From NCBI RefSeq assembly GCF_021611515.1, contig NZ_CP090960.1, forward strand, positions 2,294,001-2,358,000: a DNA stretch of 64,000 nt. Direction: 5' to 3'. This DNA is from Mariluticola halotolerans. Its GTDB lineage: Bacteria > Pseudomonadota > Alphaproteobacteria > Rhizobiales > Devosiaceae. A program made the translations under genes and the position numbers. The notes beneath the pieces were generated by a model that did not search any database, was not told the origin of the DNA, and was given only the letters and a program-made list of their open reading frames with translations. Shown one piece after another: positions 63,967 through 64,000 of this stretch. Position 1 is the stretch's first letter. Every line of letters starts with the position of its first letter.

Positions 63967-64000
63967 TCAGTAATCGACACCGTCACCGACGAGGATTTCG
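63967..64000 (-). CDS. C-terminal fragment, probably DNA translocase FtsK
   Basis: The minus-strand frame entering from the right edge reads EILVGDGVDY and stops at TGA (63969-63967). Only ten residues are visible. REILV-type endings are typical of the FtsK gamma domain, and ftsK usually precedes lolA in this group. The assignment rests mainly on gene order. Confidence 0.4.
   Translation of the reverse strand, partial: EILVGDGVDY

Noticed and set aside
1-64000. tRNA, rRNA, CRISPR arrays, insertion sequences, prophage or toxin-antitoxin genes
   Set aside because: All longer gaps and unusual ORFs were read for these. No cloverleaf, repeat-spacer pattern, transposase or phage protein was found. 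Small ncRNAs without strong structure could still be missed by eye.

Overview
The window is a GC-rich chromosomal segment of an alphaproteobacterium, most likely of the order Hyphomicrobiales (Rhizobiales). A Devosia-like organism would fit, but that is inference. The grounds are a fused YlxR/L7Ae RNA-binding protein between nusA and infB, a Fur/Mur regulator without CxxC motifs, an HWE-family histidine kinase, the block maf-aroE-coaE-dnaQ divergent from hemE-hemJ-rho-mnmE-mnmG-rsmG-parA-parB, ParB-type parS sites (TGTTTCACGTGAAACA), and ~100-bp palindromic intergenic repeats of a type common in this class. No phage, transposon, CRISPR array, rRNA or tRNA was found. Almost all of the window is core housekeeping sequence.

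Layout. Positions 0.1-5.8 kb hold a xylose and xylan utilisation cluster: xylB, xylA, a GH43 beta-xylosidase and an NAD-dependent epimerase. From 5.9 to 15.5 kb lie mutS, glnD, murJ, trpS, a universal stress protein and a NifU-type scaffold. From 15.6 to 23 kb is a compact string tsaB-rimI-fur/mur-miaB-phoH-ybeY-corC-lnt; its last five genes have the same order as the miaB-ybeZYX-lnt group of E. coli. From 23 to 27.2 kb are metK, trmB, a ketopantoate-reductase-like gene and a flavodoxin-reductase-like gene. From 27.2 to 39.8 kb is the transcription/translation operon rimP-nusA-ylxR-infB-(secreted protein)-rbfA-truB-(HWE kinase)-rpsO-pnp. It starts with a promoter followed at once by an intrinsic-terminator-like hairpin and ends in a strong terminator. 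From 39.8 to 42 kb is an ECF42-type sigma factor module with two DGPF/YCII proteins.

From 42 to 46.6 kb the genes run mostly leftwards (2-hydroxyacid dehydrogenase, dnaQ, coaE, aroE, maf). The 437-bp AT-rich gap between maf and hemE (46.56-46.99 kb) has DnaA-box-like and CtrA-like sequences and sits where alphaproteobacterial chromosomal origins are known to lie. Rightwards follow hemE, hemJ, rho, mnmE, mnmG, rsmG, parA and parB, with four parS sites at 51.2-53.6 kb. The right end holds holA, lptE and leuS (minus strand), yggS, an OmpR-type regulator, a cyclic-nucleotide-binding protein, then xth, lolA and a fragment that is probably the end of ftsK (minus strand).

The most unusual signals are regulatory. 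A 20-codon leader ORF runs through a fully paired 19-bp stem-loop that buries the sigma-factor start codon, and its stop overlaps that start (ATGA). A 10-codon leader with the same ATGA overlap precedes xylB. ybeY appears to start at CTG. An attenuator-like element precedes rimP, and the metK terminator contains the trmB ribosome-binding site. The 2-hydroxyacid dehydrogenase lacks its expected catalytic glutamate. I found no clear new multi-gene system; the ECF42 leader is the best candidate for something undescribed.
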